DNA of 64,000 nucleotides from Euglena gracilis (GCA_039621445.1 CP154954.1:8434634-8498633); one strand, 5' to 3'; counted from the stretch's first letter, positions 22,600-32,918 are shown. Notes: generated by a model from the sequence alone, not told the origin. Numbers and translations are program-made.

Positions 22600-23065
22600 C
22601 TGGATTGAAAAAAAAATGTCCGTCCATAAACCATTGGATTGGTCTTCATTCTGCATCGCCATTCATTGCAGCCTTCCAAATGCGATCCCCATCTCGCGCT
22701 AAAAAGTGGGTTGTACCCAAATTAAAATATCACGGGGTACTCGGGGTCCCACGACAAAGGAAGGGGGAGGAAGGGACCAAGACGGCGAAGCACAACACGA
22801 TGGTGAGGACCTTACCATCTCGTAGTGCGGAGCCCATCTGGGAAGTTTATGAATGCACATCACATATTTTTCCTTTGTGTGGGGCATCTTTGAGCCCAAT
22901 TACGCCCCGTTCTGTGTGATATTTTTTGATGGTGGTGTGGAAAATTTGATGGTGGAATGGAAAATTTTGGTGCGGGTGCAATTTTTTTGATGCTGCTCGC
23001 CCATGGATTCAGGCGCCCCCCCCAAGCCCCAATGACCCTACCCGGGCGACACCTAAAACACCAAC
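22600..23065. repeat. Dispersed repeat family R, copy 2
   Basis: Begins GCATCGCCATTCATTGCAGC, then AAATGCGATCCCCATCTCGCGCTA, AAAGTGGGTTGTACCCAAAT, and later ATGGATTCAGGCGCCCC. These words align in order with copy 3 (25820-26145), with internal length differences. Confidence 0.5.
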
Positions 23066-24595
23066 CAACCTGGGCCCACATTTTCAGCAAGGCTTCCCTC
23101 CTCCAAAAAGTTCGGAGCGTGGACCAAAGATTTGTGCGCATGTGAAAACTGCGCCGCCCAAGAAACCGTTTGTGCACAATTCTGAAGTTTTAGCTGTTTC
23201 AATGTTATCTTCAACAAAGTGCCTTGCAGGGTTGCCTTATATGGAGACCGGAAAGGAGTTTTTGCATATGGTTGAGGCGCCGTTGCTTTATCAACTGATT
23301 TTGGCAGGACCCAGAAACGGCATACGAAATCGCCGACCGAGAGGGGGAGGGCCCGCGCCTTCATTTTTGATTCAATACCGTGATATCCAATCTGCATTGT
23401 TCCCACCCTGCCGAAGTGGGCGGCCTGGTTTCTGTCTGGCTATCCACCGTACAAAAAAAGTAATCCTCAAATGGGCTGAAACAGCAGAGCCGTGAGACAG
23501 CTCCAATAGATGCGCTCCCCGTCGGAGAGGCCGCCCGCCCGCTATTTTTTGGCTGCTTTTTAAAGGGCCTTGCCGAAATCCCCCAGAGGACGGTGGTGTG
23601 GGGGGGAAGGCTGCTGTATCGGCACGTGCGATGAGCTTGGCCTGCGACCTTCCGGCGGCCTTCCACCCCCAAAAAAAATGTGCGTTCAAAAAGCCGGCTC
23701 ACGGCCTCACTTGGCGCTTTTTTGTCTCGTCTTTGATGTGCCCTGTTTCCGGCCCATTAAGGTCCCCCATGTCGGCGAGATAAAAGCCCGCAATTTCCGT
23801 TTCATTGTTTAGTTTATCTTTTTGCTTTGTAAGCCATTGAGTTTTAAAAGAGAAAGATCCAAAACGGGCGATTTTTGATTAAAATCTAGCGCTCATGTGC
23901 GGAGGGTGTTGGGATTCAAAGGTTTTGTTTGGCCTTTTCTTTCTGGGGTGGTTCTTGACATTGGCATTGGTGTGGGGCAGGTGGGTTTTGAGGTGGACGA
24001 ATTCATTGAAAAATATTTGTGAAAGGTGGAAATTTCAGGGAAAGGTCCTTACAAAGAATTGGAACTCTAGATGCGTTTTTGTTTCAATGGGGAACTTTTT
24101 TCGATTTCTCGAACAGCAGGACCCTTTGGTGGGGTATTTTCAGGAAGGGGTGATTAATAAAGCCTGACGTTTCCGATGCGTTATTTTTTAACAATTGATT
24201 CTGAAAAACCTCGGCGGGCTTTTCACATAAAAAAAAATGCGCATGAAAAATAAAAAATGATCAATCCCAACGAGAAAATTGTTTGATCCTATTTTTTTTT
24301 TGCTGCTGTTTATGTTGTTTTACTGCTGTTTCTCTTTTTGGCACATTGAGAATCAAAACAAAAAAAGTTAAAGCAAGTTAAAGCAAGTTAAAACAACAAT
24401 GAAACACAATAAACACTGGTGGACACAATCGCCGCATGTCCAGCATTCAAAATTGCTCAATTGAACCTGTAGAACCAAAAGAAGTGCAAACCAACCAAGC
24501 ATCAAAATGAAAGCACCAACGCCACCCTTCTTAAAAACTTTAAAACCAACTGTGATTCTGAAAACACAGTGCAGGGGGGGGGAAATGCGCTCGCC
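23066..24595. other. E2 interior, nothing recognised
   Basis: Short frames on both strands mirror each other and lack motifs. Poly-A/T stretches are frequent near 24230-24370. Confidence 0.35.
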
Positions 24596-24599
24596 CGGC

Positions 24600-24765
24600 C
24601 TCGGAAAAAATGCGCAAAAATGCGCAAAAATGCGCAAAAATGCGCAAAAAAATGCGCAAAAAATGCGCATTTTTGGAAAAAATGCGCAAAAATGTGCAAA
24701 ATCCGAGGAAAAATGTGCAAAAATCACAAAAATGCAAAAATTACCCAAAAACATGCAAAAATTCA
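24600..24765. repeat. Short tandem array of TGCGCAAAAA units
   Basis: About ten to fifteen near-decamers of ATGCGCAAAA with some ATGTGCAAAA variants. It gives long Ala/His/Phe-rich or Lys/Cys/Met-rich frames on the two strands, which are artefacts of periodicity. Confidence 0.9.
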
Positions 24766-25031
24766 CATTAATTGTACAAAACCCCCCCAATGACATCCAC
24801 CCTCATCCCCCCCATAATGGCCACCCTCCAGGCACCATGGGACCCGAAATGGCTTCGAAAACCGCTTTGGGGTGGGGAAACTCTGGGAGGGGGCTAATTT
24901 TGCCAAAGGCGCCGAAACAAAGTGGCCACTTTGAGGGGGTGAACCAAAAGTTGCCACTTGGGGGTGGAACACTTTGAGGGGTCTGAGGGTACTTGCAATT
25001 TGCGTGCGGCCAATGGACATGGCAAGGCTGG

Positions 25032-25069
25032 ATTGAGGTTGAGGTTTGCAAATCAACCTCAACCTCAAT
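25032..25069. repeat. Perfect 15-bp inverted repeat of a TTGAGG/CCTCAA word
   Basis: ATTGAGGTTGAGGTT at 25032-25046 and its exact complement at 25055-25069, loop 8 bases. A related partial copy lies at about 25240-25275. Confidence 0.9.
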
Positions 25070-25157
25070 GTCGCCGGGTTGGCGATTTTAAACGCAGAGA
25101 TAAATGACAACTGCCCTACATTTGAAAATTCCAGTTAATTTGCCTGTACAATTTTTT

Positions 25158-25219
25158 GCCAAGGAGTCCTTTTCCTTTGCAATTTGATTGCCAAGGAGTC
25201 CTTTTCCTTTGCATTTTGA
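25158..25219. repeat. 32-bp tandem duplication
   Basis: GCCAAGGAGTCCTTTTCCTT occurs at 25158 and again at 25190, with the flanking bases mostly conserved. It sits between the two TTGAGG/CCTCAA inverted repeats. Confidence 0.9.
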
Positions 25220-25819
25220 CATAAAGGTGACATGGGAAGGATTGAGGCTGCGAAACCTCAACCTCAACCTCAATGTCAACCTGAACAGCAATCCTGAATT
25301 CCTCAATCCAACCATGGACATGCGTCAAAAAAAAAAAGCTTCCTTTTGACCGGGCTGCAAAAACCTCCAAAATGGCCCGTTTAGGAGTCTTTTTTTCAAT
25401 TTTGGCGGATGGAACTCTCCAAAATGCAAAAAGTCGAAAAGCACCCAAATGTTTTCCAATGTTTCGCTAACCCCTCCATATTCCCCCCCCATTGCAGTTA
25501 GACACCCTGGCCAGAGCCCGAGGTGCCGTTTTGGGAGGGGTTGGTGCACCACAAATGACAACCTCCATTGAAGACATCACCCCCCGAAGAAGTCCTAAAA
25601 TGAGCAATTTTGATTTAAGCAAACCAAAACAAATGAATGAAACATCAGAAAGGGCACAAAATTTGAAATGAAACAGGGGCCACTTTCAAACATCCATACA
25701 AAGTTGACCAACTGTGGGGGTGACAAAAATCCATCCCACTTCCCACCTTATGATTGATTGTTACGATACAATGGCAGGATACGATACAGGGTACGATACG
25801 ATTCAAAAAACGCCTTGGT

Positions 25820-26145
25820 ATACATCGCCGCCTCTCGCGGCCGCCCGTCTCTCGAATGCGAGCCCTATCTCCCGCTACAAAGCGAGTTGGAACCAAAATC
25901 ATACATCAGCATGTGCAGTTTAGGAATGCGCCCCACATATCTGACGGGCAGCCGATCTTCCGTACGGAGCCGATTTGAGCCTCCGGGAAGCAGGGGGACA
26001 TTCCCGTCCGGAAACTGATCGATTTGAGATACCCGAAAAATTTTTTATTCAAAGTTTTCCCAGTAGCGTTCACTGCTCGTCTGTGGATTCGGGGCCCCTC
26101 CCCCAAATCCTACTGACATTCGCGCCGCCGGGGCGGCACTTATAA
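25820..26145. repeat. Dispersed repeat family R, copy 3
   Basis: Words ACATCGCCGCCTCTCGCGGC, CGAATGCGAGCCCTATCTCC, AAAGCGAGTTGGAACCAAAAT, CCGATCTTCCGTACGGAGCC and TGGATTCGGGGCCCCTCCCC. It is the most complete copy and can serve as a seed for defining the family. Function unknown. Confidence 0.55.
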
Positions 26146-27189
26146 TAAGAGTACCGTGCAGAGTTACAGCGATATGTTTGCACCGCTGGACGGCTCATCG
26201 AACGAGCTTTCGAATGAGGGGTAACATGGCCTATCGGCCGGCTACGGGCGCTGAGATACGTCTTTGATCTTTTGCTTGTGTGAGTGAGCTTTTGCTATAA
26301 GCCTCCATAATTTATTCTAGAAAGACAACTTTTGGTTTCTATCTCATAGGCACTACTACATACAGTCAAAACCTCATGGTACGAGGTGCCAGAAAATTTG
26401 AAGCTTTTGTGGTGGTTTTGAGGCTATGCCAAAGTGACACTTATGCAAATCTGCATAAAACTAGCCTTTTTGGCTTGTTTTGGCCAATTCAGCCACTTTC
26501 AGCCACGTAATACGGCTTTTTGTGCCATTTTTTGAGGTCCTATGGACTTTTCACTTTATAATATGGATTTGTGGACCTTTGGTCCTTTTGGTCCTTGCAA
26601 TTTGTGCAAATTGCTCCTATGGACCCATGGACCACGTGGGTAATGGCCCATAGGCCTTGCACATCATAGGGTGTATTGGTCACATAGACCTAAGGCTAAC
26701 TGGTAAAGTCCACAAAAATGCATGTTTGAATGAAATTTCTTCATTTTCTTTTGGGGGGGGGCAACTATGTTGCAGACTTTCTCAAGGAATTCAACTTATT
26801 TCCCCATCGGGATTCACTTCTGCAATAAGAAAAAGGCCATTTTGTTCACAAAATGGCTGTTCTTCACAAAGCTGTGCAAGTTCATGGGAAAAATGCAGTA
26901 TTTGCAATGTATCCCAAAAACTTATCACACACCTTGTGTTTTTGCAAATATCTTTGAAGTGAGCGCAATTGTGCGCTTGAATGCTCAAAACACCTTTGGT
27001 GTTTGCCAATTTGACCAACAACTTCGTGGTCAAAGAAGGGTGGATGGCTACTTTTGTTGCTTAAGTAAACCAAATCTGCATTTTGAGCATGTGGTTTGCA
27101 AAGAAGCAACAAAAATGCCATTGTGAAATATGTACACAAACATCTTTGGGACTTATTCCCAAAAGAGTATGGTTGGGTTGGGCAGATAC
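26146..27189. other. E2 interior, nothing recognised
   Basis: AT-rich, with short frames. Words around CCATAGGCC/CATGGACC recur loosely at 26560-26700. No gene. Confidence 0.35.
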
Positions 27190-27600
27190 CCATTTGTAAG
27201 ACATACGCAATTGTGCGAGATTTGCGCTATGCACGGGTGAGGTGTGGGGGGGGAGCGCATCTTGTTTGCGGGCTGCGCAATATGCGCAGGTGGGGAGGTG
27301 TGCGCTATGCGCGGTGTGCAAAACAATATGCACGCGATGAGCGCTATGTGTGGGGAGCGCAATATGCGCGGGGGTGTGAGCGGCATATGCGTGGTGGTTG
27401 GGGGCGCCATATAGCGCGGTGGGGGGCATTGCATTATGCGCAGGATTTGCGCTATGCGCGAGGGTGGATGGCGCCATAGGCGCAACGTATGTGCTATACG
27501 CACTTTGCGCAACATGCGCAGGGAGGCGCCAAAGGCGCGGGGAGTGGTGGGTGCCATAGGCGCTTGAGTGGCGGGGGCGCCATAGGCGCGGGGGTGGTGG
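27190..27600. repeat. Cluster of short GCGC...GCGC near-palindromes
   Basis: At least twelve words of the type GCGCTATGCGC, GCGCAATATGCGC and GCGCCATAGGCGC are packed into about 400 bp with G/T-rich spacers. Each is self-complementary or nearly so. The array is not strictly periodic. Confidence 0.85.
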
Positions 27601-28193
27601 TTAGTTTGGTTTTACTTATTTCCTTTTGTGTTTGGTTGTTGGTTGTGTGGAATTTTCTCCTAGAGTGCCCGACCTTGGGGGGAGGTGCTGAGTAGTTGTC
27701 CTTGTCGCGCATGTTGGTCTGGGGGGGGGTGGAGTGTGTAAGAAAAATTGGATGCGAACTTGAGCTGCGGGGGGTGTACAGGATTGTCTGCAATCGACAA
27801 ACCTGGTGGAAAACGAAAAATGAAAGCAGCTGGGGGACTACTCGACACCGTTTAAACTTAAGGCCTTAGGGCTTTCGTCTTGGAACCCAGTGGAACGATC
27901 GGGGGTTAAGCTACTTGTTACCCCTACCGCATGTGGAACGTTTGTGGATATGCGGTGGGTAGGGGGGGCACTTTCTCTTTACCCATGGGTTGAAAACGGT
28001 GTTGGTGTTGTAGAAAAACGGTATTGCTGTCATCGAAAACGGTATGTAAAAGTGATGATTAGTGGGAGTTTTGGGGGGGGGGAAGAAGTTTGCGGAGCTG
28101 TGTGCATTCCTGGAGCGTAAATCCATTCAACCACAAGTGACACACATGGGGTATCCCCTAGTGCATCAACAACCGGTAACACAAACACTATCT

Positions 28194-28928
28194 CTATGTC
28201 AAAAATGTGGCAGAATTTTGAGCGGGGACACCGGAAAATCCTGGAACGATGACCAGAAAGGATACTGGGCAGGGGATGACTAGGGTCATGACTCCTGTCA
28301 CCTCCTTTCTAGTAGCCCCTGTAGTCCACATCCCTGGGTTTCGGGTGTCTTTACTCAAAATCCGAACCAGTGGCCATATCAGCCATTGAATTTCTTGACG
28401 CATATACGTCTCTGAATTTATGAGCGCTAAAGTAGGGATGATCCCTTTGATTACGTGGGGTATCATCCCCCTCCCTGCCCTGCCCGAAGCCGGGTGATAA
28501 TCCTCGATAGAGGTTGTTCTTTGACCTACCTTATGCCTTTTGGCTGAAGTATGATCTTTTGAACTGCGAGTCATATCGCGATGGCTATGGCTTGGGTGGG
28601 GAGGAGTCGCATAGCGACATTTGGGTGAGGGGTGTTTGGTGGATCGTGATCGATATTTTGAATTTTGCGAATGCGCATTTTGTGAAAAACGAGAACTGCA
28701 TGATGAGGCTGATCCTCTTGGACTTGTGTTGCGCTTTCGCTCTGCGGGATGTGGACAATGGCAAGATATATGACCCTTTTTGTTAGACAAAAAGCACAAT
28801 TTGTCCGAAAATTCTTCTGAAGAGCGCGAATTGCGTAATTTGGATTCCGCTATAGCGGTATGTGATAAGCCGACTGGATTTGTCCCAGAAGCTGTGATAG
28901 CTTCAGCTGTTTGGAAACATATTTCCAT
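28194..28928 (-). pseudogene. E2 Gag tail with damaged CCHC zinc knuckle
   Basis: 244 codons in a third frame. Near its start it reads CFLSNKKGHISCHCPH, which fits a C-x2-C-x4-H-x4-C knuckle except that the second Cys is Ser. A Ser/Arg/His-rich basic stretch follows. With two frame changes over 3.5 kb and a lost zinc ligand, this Gag is probably inactive. No protease or RT follows. Confidence 0.6.
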
Positions 28929-29758
28929 CGCTCATCGAGCGTCAAAATATGTCCTGCGAGTTCCTCTCGGTGAATTTCTTTTATGAGTTTGGGTATAAAG
29001 TGCAGTAATACTGCGTCAAATTGCTCTTTCATTTGGGTTTCGCCTAACTCGTCTACTTCGGCTGCCAATGCGAGCCATTTTGAGTACCATAGGTCTATCG
29101 ACCTCCATTTTCGGTCATGGGGGGCATATTGCCGCCATTTTTTCTCCAGAGTGATTCTGGAAACCAAACTTGAACATGAAGAAGCATATTGCTCAACCAA
29201 ATCCTGAAAAGTAATGCGCCCGCGAATGACCAATTGTCTGGCGCGTTGCTTTTCGTCTTTTGGTAGACAATCCATGAATTCCATTTTGATCACCTCCGGG
29301 TTTCCGTTGTGGGTTGATCCTTTCAGATCCCAATAATATTCCCAATCACGGAAAAACTGTTTCCATGTTGTTGGGTCACCGTCCCATTGGGGCTTTACCT
29401 TTTTCGCGATAGCGATGATTCCTTTTATATCTTTCTGAGACTCCCATGGCCCTTCGGTGGTATTCAAGGAGGTTGGGCCTGGGCGCAAAACCGCACCATG
29501 CGCGGGTACCTCGGTGGTTGCACCAAGTGTACTTTTGGGTGTATTTTGCGAATGCGCATTCAATATTCCACTTGGTGTACCATAGGTACCTTGCAAACTT
29601 GGTGAATCGGGAATGCGCGAATGGTGATGCTGATGCACCTCAGGATCAATACCATGTGCGGGAGTGCTGCTCATACCGCGACGAAGTTCATATTCCCACA
29701 TTTTTCGATTTCTTTGAGGGTTTCGCTTGGCTTTCTCTTGAAAAACAAACCCCATCAT
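28850..29758 (-). CDS. E2 Gag capsid-like domain (second frame)
   Basis: 302 codons in the frame one base off from the upstream 675-codon frame, overlapping it by 71 bp. The centre (KPQWDGDPTTWKQFFRDWEY and onward) has the W-x-GDP-x-x-W opening of retrotransposon Gag domains, followed by the helical body. The overlap could be a programmed shift or simple decay; no slippery heptamer was verified. It ends near 28850 and hands over to a third frame. Confidence 0.7.
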   Translation of the reverse strand: MMGFVFQEKAKRNPQRNRKMWEYELRRGMSSTPAHGIDPEVHQHHHSRIPDSPSLQGTYGTPSGILNAHSQNTPKSTLGATTEVPAHGAVLRPGPTSLNTTEGPWESQKDIKGIIAIAKKVKPQWDGDPTTWKQFFRDWEYYWDLKGSTHNGNPEVIKMEFMDCLPKDEKQRARQLVIRGRITFQDLVEQYASSCSSLVSRITLEKKWRQYAPHDRKWRSIDLWYSKWLALAAEVDELGETQMKEQFDAVLLHFIPKLIKEIHREELAGHILTLDERWKYVSKQLKLSQLLGQIQSAYHIPL

Positions 29759-31715
29759 CGAAAAAATGGTCCATTGGGACTGGTAACGCTTGGCGAGGGA
29801 CCACTACATGAGCAGAATCGTAATTTTGTGGCAATGTGCCAATGGGTTCTACCACAGGTGCGTTATTAGCGCTTTTGAAGCTGGTATCTGCGGCAAGTGT
29901 GCCTACAACACCCATATCGGGTTTTTGTTGTAAAAAACGCAATTGCGCGTGTACTTGATCCAAATTTTCTTCAAAGTCACGAAAATTTATCTCCAAATCA
30001 TCGAGAATTTTCAGGTGATCGGTGATTGCACCAATATCTTCCTGCAAACGCTTAATACGCCTGCGGTGTTTGGACATATCATCCAGAAGAGGGATTTTGT
30101 CAGAAAAAGACCGGAAATCTTGCGAAATTTTTCCAAAACCACTTTCCAATTCCCGTAGTCGCACAGCTAGAGTGTGCACGGCTTCGTAAATAGACTCCAG
30201 TTGTGGAGATGGTTTGGAAGGAGGGGTATTTTGTGGATTCCGCACGTTTTCAGCCATTGGCTGTTCCAAAAACACCGAAACTTGCGCGGATAGCGCTGAG
30301 AAATCTTTTTGCAAGTTTTTGACTTGCTGATTCACTGTTTCCTCGGTCCGTATCGGACTGTCACAAAATTTTTTCCTGGCTTGGTGATTTTCATCACGCA
30401 TATCTGCAGAAAATGGCTGAAATTCTGAATTATGTGAACATGGTACCGCAATGCAGTTCTGCAACTTCGCAATTGCGGTTTGGATGTCAACAATATTATT
30501 CTGCCACCGTTGGTGGTAAGCATCCTGCCTGCTTGCGATATTCGCGATATGGGCGTAAAAACTTGTTATTTCAGCAGAATTTTCACCACACCTGCATGAG
30601 TTTCGCTCCAACCGGGAACGTCTTTCCTCCAATTGCTGCACATAAGTGCTGGAAGCGAAACCTTCACCAGGTTGGGTGTGCATATGGTGAAAATTTGCCG
30701 ATTCACGGCTCAGTTGCATAATGCGCTGTTGCGCTTCCTGGAATGCAGTGATTTGCTCCAAGGCAACAAAAGCTCCCATATCAGGATTTTTGGGCTCAAA
30801 ATGTGCCGTTATTGGCTCCACTTTTGTAAACAATTTTTGCAAACTGTGTGGGGTGTGTAAAAATGCTGCATCATTGCTGGATTGCATCTCACACAAATTT
30901 TCGCTCATTCTCTGAGAGTTCTGTGCGGGTGTGTCCGCCTTTGGAGCACATGCCAGCATGCGGTGAACCACATCAGTGGGGTGTTTGTCAATTGTGCCTG
31001 TAGGCACCGTTGCGACATCTTGATGCAGAGAATTACAACAAGATGCCTGACTTTGCAGCAAAGGCTGATAATCACACTGGGCGATGGGTTGCTCCAAAGA
31101 GCCACACGCCGATAGGCGTTGCACCCATTGCGCAGCAGGGTTATCGCCTAAATCAAACACCGTTAGGTGTGGAAACTCCTGGGTGGGGAAATGCTCGATG
31201 GAGCTTGATACCGTTAGGTGTTGCACCTTTTGGGTGTTGGAATGCTCGATAGAGCTGGGAACGGTGGGGGAATGCTCTATAGAGCTGGGGGTTGGAGCTA
31301 ATTGCTCGATAGATCTGGCCACTGTGGGGGGATGCTCGATAGAGCTGGACACCGTTAGGTGTGGCACCCATTGGGTGGGGGGTTGCTCAATAGAGCTGTG
31401 GGGGGAATGCTCGATAGAGCTGGAGAACGGGGTGGGGGAATGCTCGGTAGAGCTGAAAATTATGGTAAGGTGATGCTCAATGGAGCTGAAAACTTGGGTG
31501 GGGGGATGCTCAATAGAGCTCGGAACCAATGGGGTGGGGGGATGCCCAATAGAGCTGAGAGTTGCCCCATATAGGGCCACACACCTGGGTTGGAGCATAT
31601 ACTCCTGCGACCAATCTTCATCAAACTTTCTCAAAGCACTAATCAAAGCTTTTGATGTGTTGGTGCTTGAGCTCTGCATATTTTTATTTGCAGAAACAAG
31701 CACAAGAAAGCCCAA
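29688..31715 (-). CDS. E2 Gag N-terminal region with SSIEH repeats and coiled coils
   Basis: 675 codons, starting about 200 bp inside the PBS. Residues about 50-200 are about eleven imperfect SSIEHPPT-type repeats; later come coiled-coil segments (YVQQLEERRSRLERNSC, LHTLAVRLRELE-like heptads, HRRRIKRLQEDIGAITDHLK). There is no catalytic motif. A fragment at 60.0-60.3 kb encodes a homologous piece (FASRTYVQQLEERLSRLE), so this is a repeated family. The design (repeat-rich head, coiled coil, then capsid-like domain) parallels the E0 Gag although the sequences differ. It ends in the 71-bp overlap with the next frame. Confidence 0.65.
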   Translation of the reverse strand: MGFLVLVSANKNMQSSSTNTSKALISALRKFDEDWSQEYMLQPRCVALYGATLSSIGHPPTPLVPSSIEHPPTQVFSSIEHHLTIIFSSTEHSPTPFSSSIEHSPHSSIEQPPTQWVPHLTVSSSIEHPPTVARSIEQLAPTPSSIEHSPTVPSSIEHSNTQKVQHLTVSSSIEHFPTQEFPHLTVFDLGDNPAAQWVQRLSACGSLEQPIAQCDYQPLLQSQASCCNSLHQDVATVPTGTIDKHPTDVVHRMLACAPKADTPAQNSQRMSENLCEMQSSNDAAFLHTPHSLQKLFTKVEPITAHFEPKNPDMGAFVALEQITAFQEAQQRIMQLSRESANFHHMHTQPGEGFASSTYVQQLEERRSRLERNSCRCGENSAEITSFYAHIANIASRQDAYHQRWQNNIVDIQTAIAKLQNCIAVPCSHNSEFQPFSADMRDENHQARKKFCDSPIRTEETVNQQVKNLQKDFSALSAQVSVFLEQPMAENVRNPQNTPPSKPSPQLESIYEAVHTLAVRLRELESGFGKISQDFRSFSDKIPLLDDMSKHRRRIKRLQEDIGAITDHLKILDDLEINFRDFEENLDQVHAQLRFLQQKPDMGVVGTLAADTSFKSANNAPVVEPIGTLPQNYDSAHVVVPRQALPVPMDHFFDDGVCFSRESQAKPSKKSKNVGI
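31170..31570 (-). repeat. Minisatellite encoding SSIEHxPT units inside E2 Gag
   Basis: On the plus strand, words like GATGCTCAATAGAGCTG recur about every 27-45 bp; the minus strand reads SSIEH/SSIEQ about eleven times. The frame is conserved through the array, so it is maintained as protein repeat or recently expanded. Confidence 0.85.
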
Positions 31716-31910
31716 AAAGTAAGCAAATGAACAAACTCAGAAGGATGTGGCAGGGTATACTGCCCAGAGCCTCCTGAAGCTCGTGCCTGTGCTTAGAAGT
31801 TGGCTCCAAACAGCTCGTGGATGCTTTGTGGCCTATAGGCTCAGCACCACTCACTGTTTGAAGTCACCTGTTAAGATGGGGGGAAGAAGGGGCGTAGGAA
31901 AGAAACCTAA

Positions 31911-31920
31911 TCTGCTACCA
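31911..31920 (-). promoter_or_regulatory. E2 primer-binding site (initiator-tRNA-Met-like)
   Basis: Minus-strand TGGTAGCAGA begins two bases inside the 5' LTR. The usual plant Ty1/Ty3 site is TGGTATCAGAGC, so 9 of the first 10 bases agree, with divergence after that. It would prime minus-strand DNA synthesis. Confidence 0.6.
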
Positions 31921-31922
31921 AG

Positions 31923-32338
31923 TGTACGTCCCCTGACTCTATTCCCACTGCCTGTCGGCCTACTTACACCCTCCCGTGGGAACAGAACCAGGAGAGTAAC
32001 AAAAAAGAAAATCTTTCACTTAACTATTAGTTTTTATTACCTTTGGGCTTATGGAGAGCACAAGGCAAAGAGAGGGATTTGTTTGGAAACTCGTTCCTCC
32101 AATGTTCTCCTATCGGAGTGTTGAACTTGAAATCTTGGTTTGCCCTTTTGGGCTAATGAAATGTGAAACAGAATAACAATACCCCCTGTGAAAAGAGAAG
32201 GCAGATCCGAGATAGGATAGGCTACTCCAAATTCTGCAACTTGTATTGCAGAATTTGGAATAGTACTATCTAGCATGACATTGTACATTCTGCAGTCTGC
32301 TGCTATGCACAGTGCAATGTCCATGCTGCCTGGTACCA
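31923..32338 (-). repeat. E2 5' LTR (minus-strand element)
   Basis: Matches 16313-16724 almost throughout. On the minus strand it ends GACGTACA just before the PBS. It contains an AATAAA-type word on the minus strand near 32033. The minus-strand open frame across it is shared with the other LTR simply by duplication. Confidence 0.7.
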
Positions 32339-32348
32339 CCCCCCCCCC

Positions 32349-32918
32349 CATAAGATCACAGAAGTACACAAGATCACCAGAAGAGGCACACTGTCTGACA
32401 TTTCCAGGCTGGCCATCCTTCGCAGAGGAGTCTCCATGCCCAGAATCACCAAAATTACGCTTCAGCTGCCTTGCTCGCCATCTCCTCCTTGAACCACTTG
32501 TGCGTCTGACCTTGTCATCCAACTCAGCAGTCGAATAACAGTGATCTGGCTTGATAAACTCCTCCTTCATCTGGACCTCCGGTCCCATCAGAACTGCCAA
32601 GAAACTTCTGCAGCCATCTTCTTCAAATGGTCGAGACTCCGGCGGATAAAAATACCATCTGTGACCTCTGGACCACACAGCTGACCAAAGACTTGATTGT
32701 GGCTTGTCTTCGACCAGCAGGATGACAACGTGATCTTCAAATCTTTGACATACTTCTGCAGGGAAAGCATGACTTCCTTCCATCTCTTCTTCCCCAAAGA
32801 CATGAATCTCAGCACTCACATCTGGTGGAAGTTTCAGTCTCAGATAGATGTCATTCAGCATCTTCAATCTCACATTGCAATCTCTGTTGGCTTGCACACA
32901 CTTGGGCACAGGGGGCAC
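32349..32918 (-). CDS. Unrecognised open frame in the E1 internal region
   Basis: From 32918 the minus strand is open for about 190 codons (MPPVPKCVQANRDCNVRLKM...) before it enters the E2 LTR; the printed frame continues to 32049 only because the LTR happens to be open. The protein is Arg/Glu-rich in its centre with no domain I can name. If E1 is small and non-autonomous, this may be a Gag-like or captured fragment. I do not know its function. Confidence 0.35.

Larger units (their letters stand above)
16313..32338 (-). mobile_element. E2: 16-kb LTR retrotransposon with PBS and Gag but no recognisable pol
   Basis: Direct repeats at 16313-16724 and 31923-32338 (about 415 bp, very similar) start TGTACGTCCCC and end in GGTACA/GGTACCA on the plus strand. 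On the minus strand, two bases after the 5' LTR there is TGGTAGCAGA (31911-31920), one mismatch from the plant initiator-Met primer site TGGTATCAGA. A polypurine tract GGGAGGGGGA precedes the 3' LTR. Gag frames (31715-28194) follow the PBS directly. The remaining 11 kb up to the 3' LTR shows no RT, RNase H or integrase motif in any frame, only AT-rich sequence and repeats. Target duplication is not clean: CCATCAG (16306-16312) versus CCATAAG (32348-32354). Confidence 0.68.

Noticed and set aside
24507-24977. Lys/Cys/Met-rich plus-strand and Phe/His/Ala-rich minus-strand frames
   Set aside because: Generated by TGCGCAAAAA tandem repeats.
27190-27600. CRISPR-like array
   Set aside because: Repeats are short palindromes with irregular spacing and variable sequence, in a eukaryotic transposon context.
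32049-32918. 289-codon minus-strand frame that looked like a gene conserved in a second copy at 16436-16783
   Set aside because: The shared part is the E2 LTR; both copies are open only because the LTR is duplicated. Its faint likeness to a vWA/VIT-type C-terminus is not reliable.
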